Source of the DNA: Thermodesulfovibrionales bacterium
Lineage (GTDB): Bacteria > Nitrospirota > Thermodesulfovibrionia > Thermodesulfovibrionales > UBA1546
Length of the DNA stretch: 5,918 nucleotides
Direction: 5' to 3'
Assembly (NCBI GenBank): GCA_030018605.1
Contig: JASEHP010000103.1
Location: 1-5,918 of the forward strand
The position numbers and the translations under genes were made by a program. Numbering within the stretch: position 1 is the stretch's first letter; every line of letters begins with the position of its first letter. The notes under the pieces are model-generated. The model saw only the letters and a program-made list of their open reading frames with translations, was not told the origin of the DNA and did not search any database. This document shows positions 5,869 to 5,918 of the stretch, one piece after another.

Positions 5869-5918
5869 TTAAATCATCTAAAATGTAACCGGGAAGGTAC
5901 TGGTTAAATCATCTAAAA
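5869..5918. repeat. Two perfect 15-bp direct repeats, 35-bp period, upstream of pheA
   Basis: TTAAATCATCTAAAA occurs at 5869-5883 and again at 5904-5918, ending exactly at the window edge. Between them lies a 20-nt spacer with a small inverted repeat (TAACC at 5886-5890, GGTTA at 5902-5906, overlapping the second copy). The copies lie just upstream of the candidate -35, where activator sites would be, but they could equally belong to a longer repeat array continuing past the edge. They are too short for a typical CRISPR repeat. Identity of the copies is seen directly; the role is not known. Confidence 0.7.

Noticed and set aside
5869..5918. Start of a CRISPR array
   Set aside because: The repeat is only 15 bp with two copies and a 20-nt spacer, below usual repeat and spacer sizes, and no cas gene is visible.

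Overview
The window is dominated by a compact five-gene aromatic amino acid operon on the minus strand. In transcription order (right to left) it reads pheA (chorismate mutase/prephenate dehydratase/ACT), hisC (histidinol-phosphate/aromatic aminotransferase), aroF (Thermotoga-type DAHP synthase), tyrA (prephenate dehydrogenase) and aroA (EPSP synthase). Every protein is full length with its key catalytic residues. The gene set, lysine-rich proteins and moderate G+C suggest a Nitrospirota (Thermodesulfovibrio-like) or Desulfobacterota/Geobacter-like bacterium. The lineage is an inference from operon style and family resemblance, not a search result.

Layout, right to left. Positions 5793-5918 are the upstream region. 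It has a plausible sigma70-type promoter and, at the window edge, two perfect 15-bp direct repeats spaced 35 bp apart. pheA ends at 4722, and hisC probably starts at a GTG sharing the last base of the pheA stop. A 75-nt gap precedes aroF and a 67-nt gap separates aroF from tyrA. tyrA and aroA overlap by 11 nt. Both gaps are filled with degenerate 7-8-bp tandem repeats that converge as imperfect inverted repeats. One supplies the stop codon of hisC; the other contains the longest possible start codon of tyrA. Below aroA, a short minus-strand gene (94-270) with a strong ribosome binding site encodes a 58-residue protein that looks like a VapB antitoxin with the centre of its DNA-binding domain deleted in frame. 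A perfect 7-bp-arm inverted repeat lies just upstream of it. Positions 1-93 hold no gene I can support.

How the genes work together: AroF commits carbon to the shikimate pathway and AroA makes EPSP, the precursor of chorismate. PheA turns chorismate into prephenate and then phenylpyruvate. TyrA turns prephenate into 4-hydroxyphenylpyruvate. HisC is well placed to transaminate both keto acids to Phe and Tyr. AroF and PheA each carry a regulatory domain of a type known to bind aromatic amino acids, so feedback is probably at enzyme level. The middle shikimate steps (aroB, aroD/Q, aroE, aroK, aroC) are not in this window.

The core operon is ordinary metabolism. The points worth a second look are the paired octamer-repeat blocks flanking aroF, the miniature VapB-like gene with its palindrome, and the 15-bp repeats upstream of pheA.
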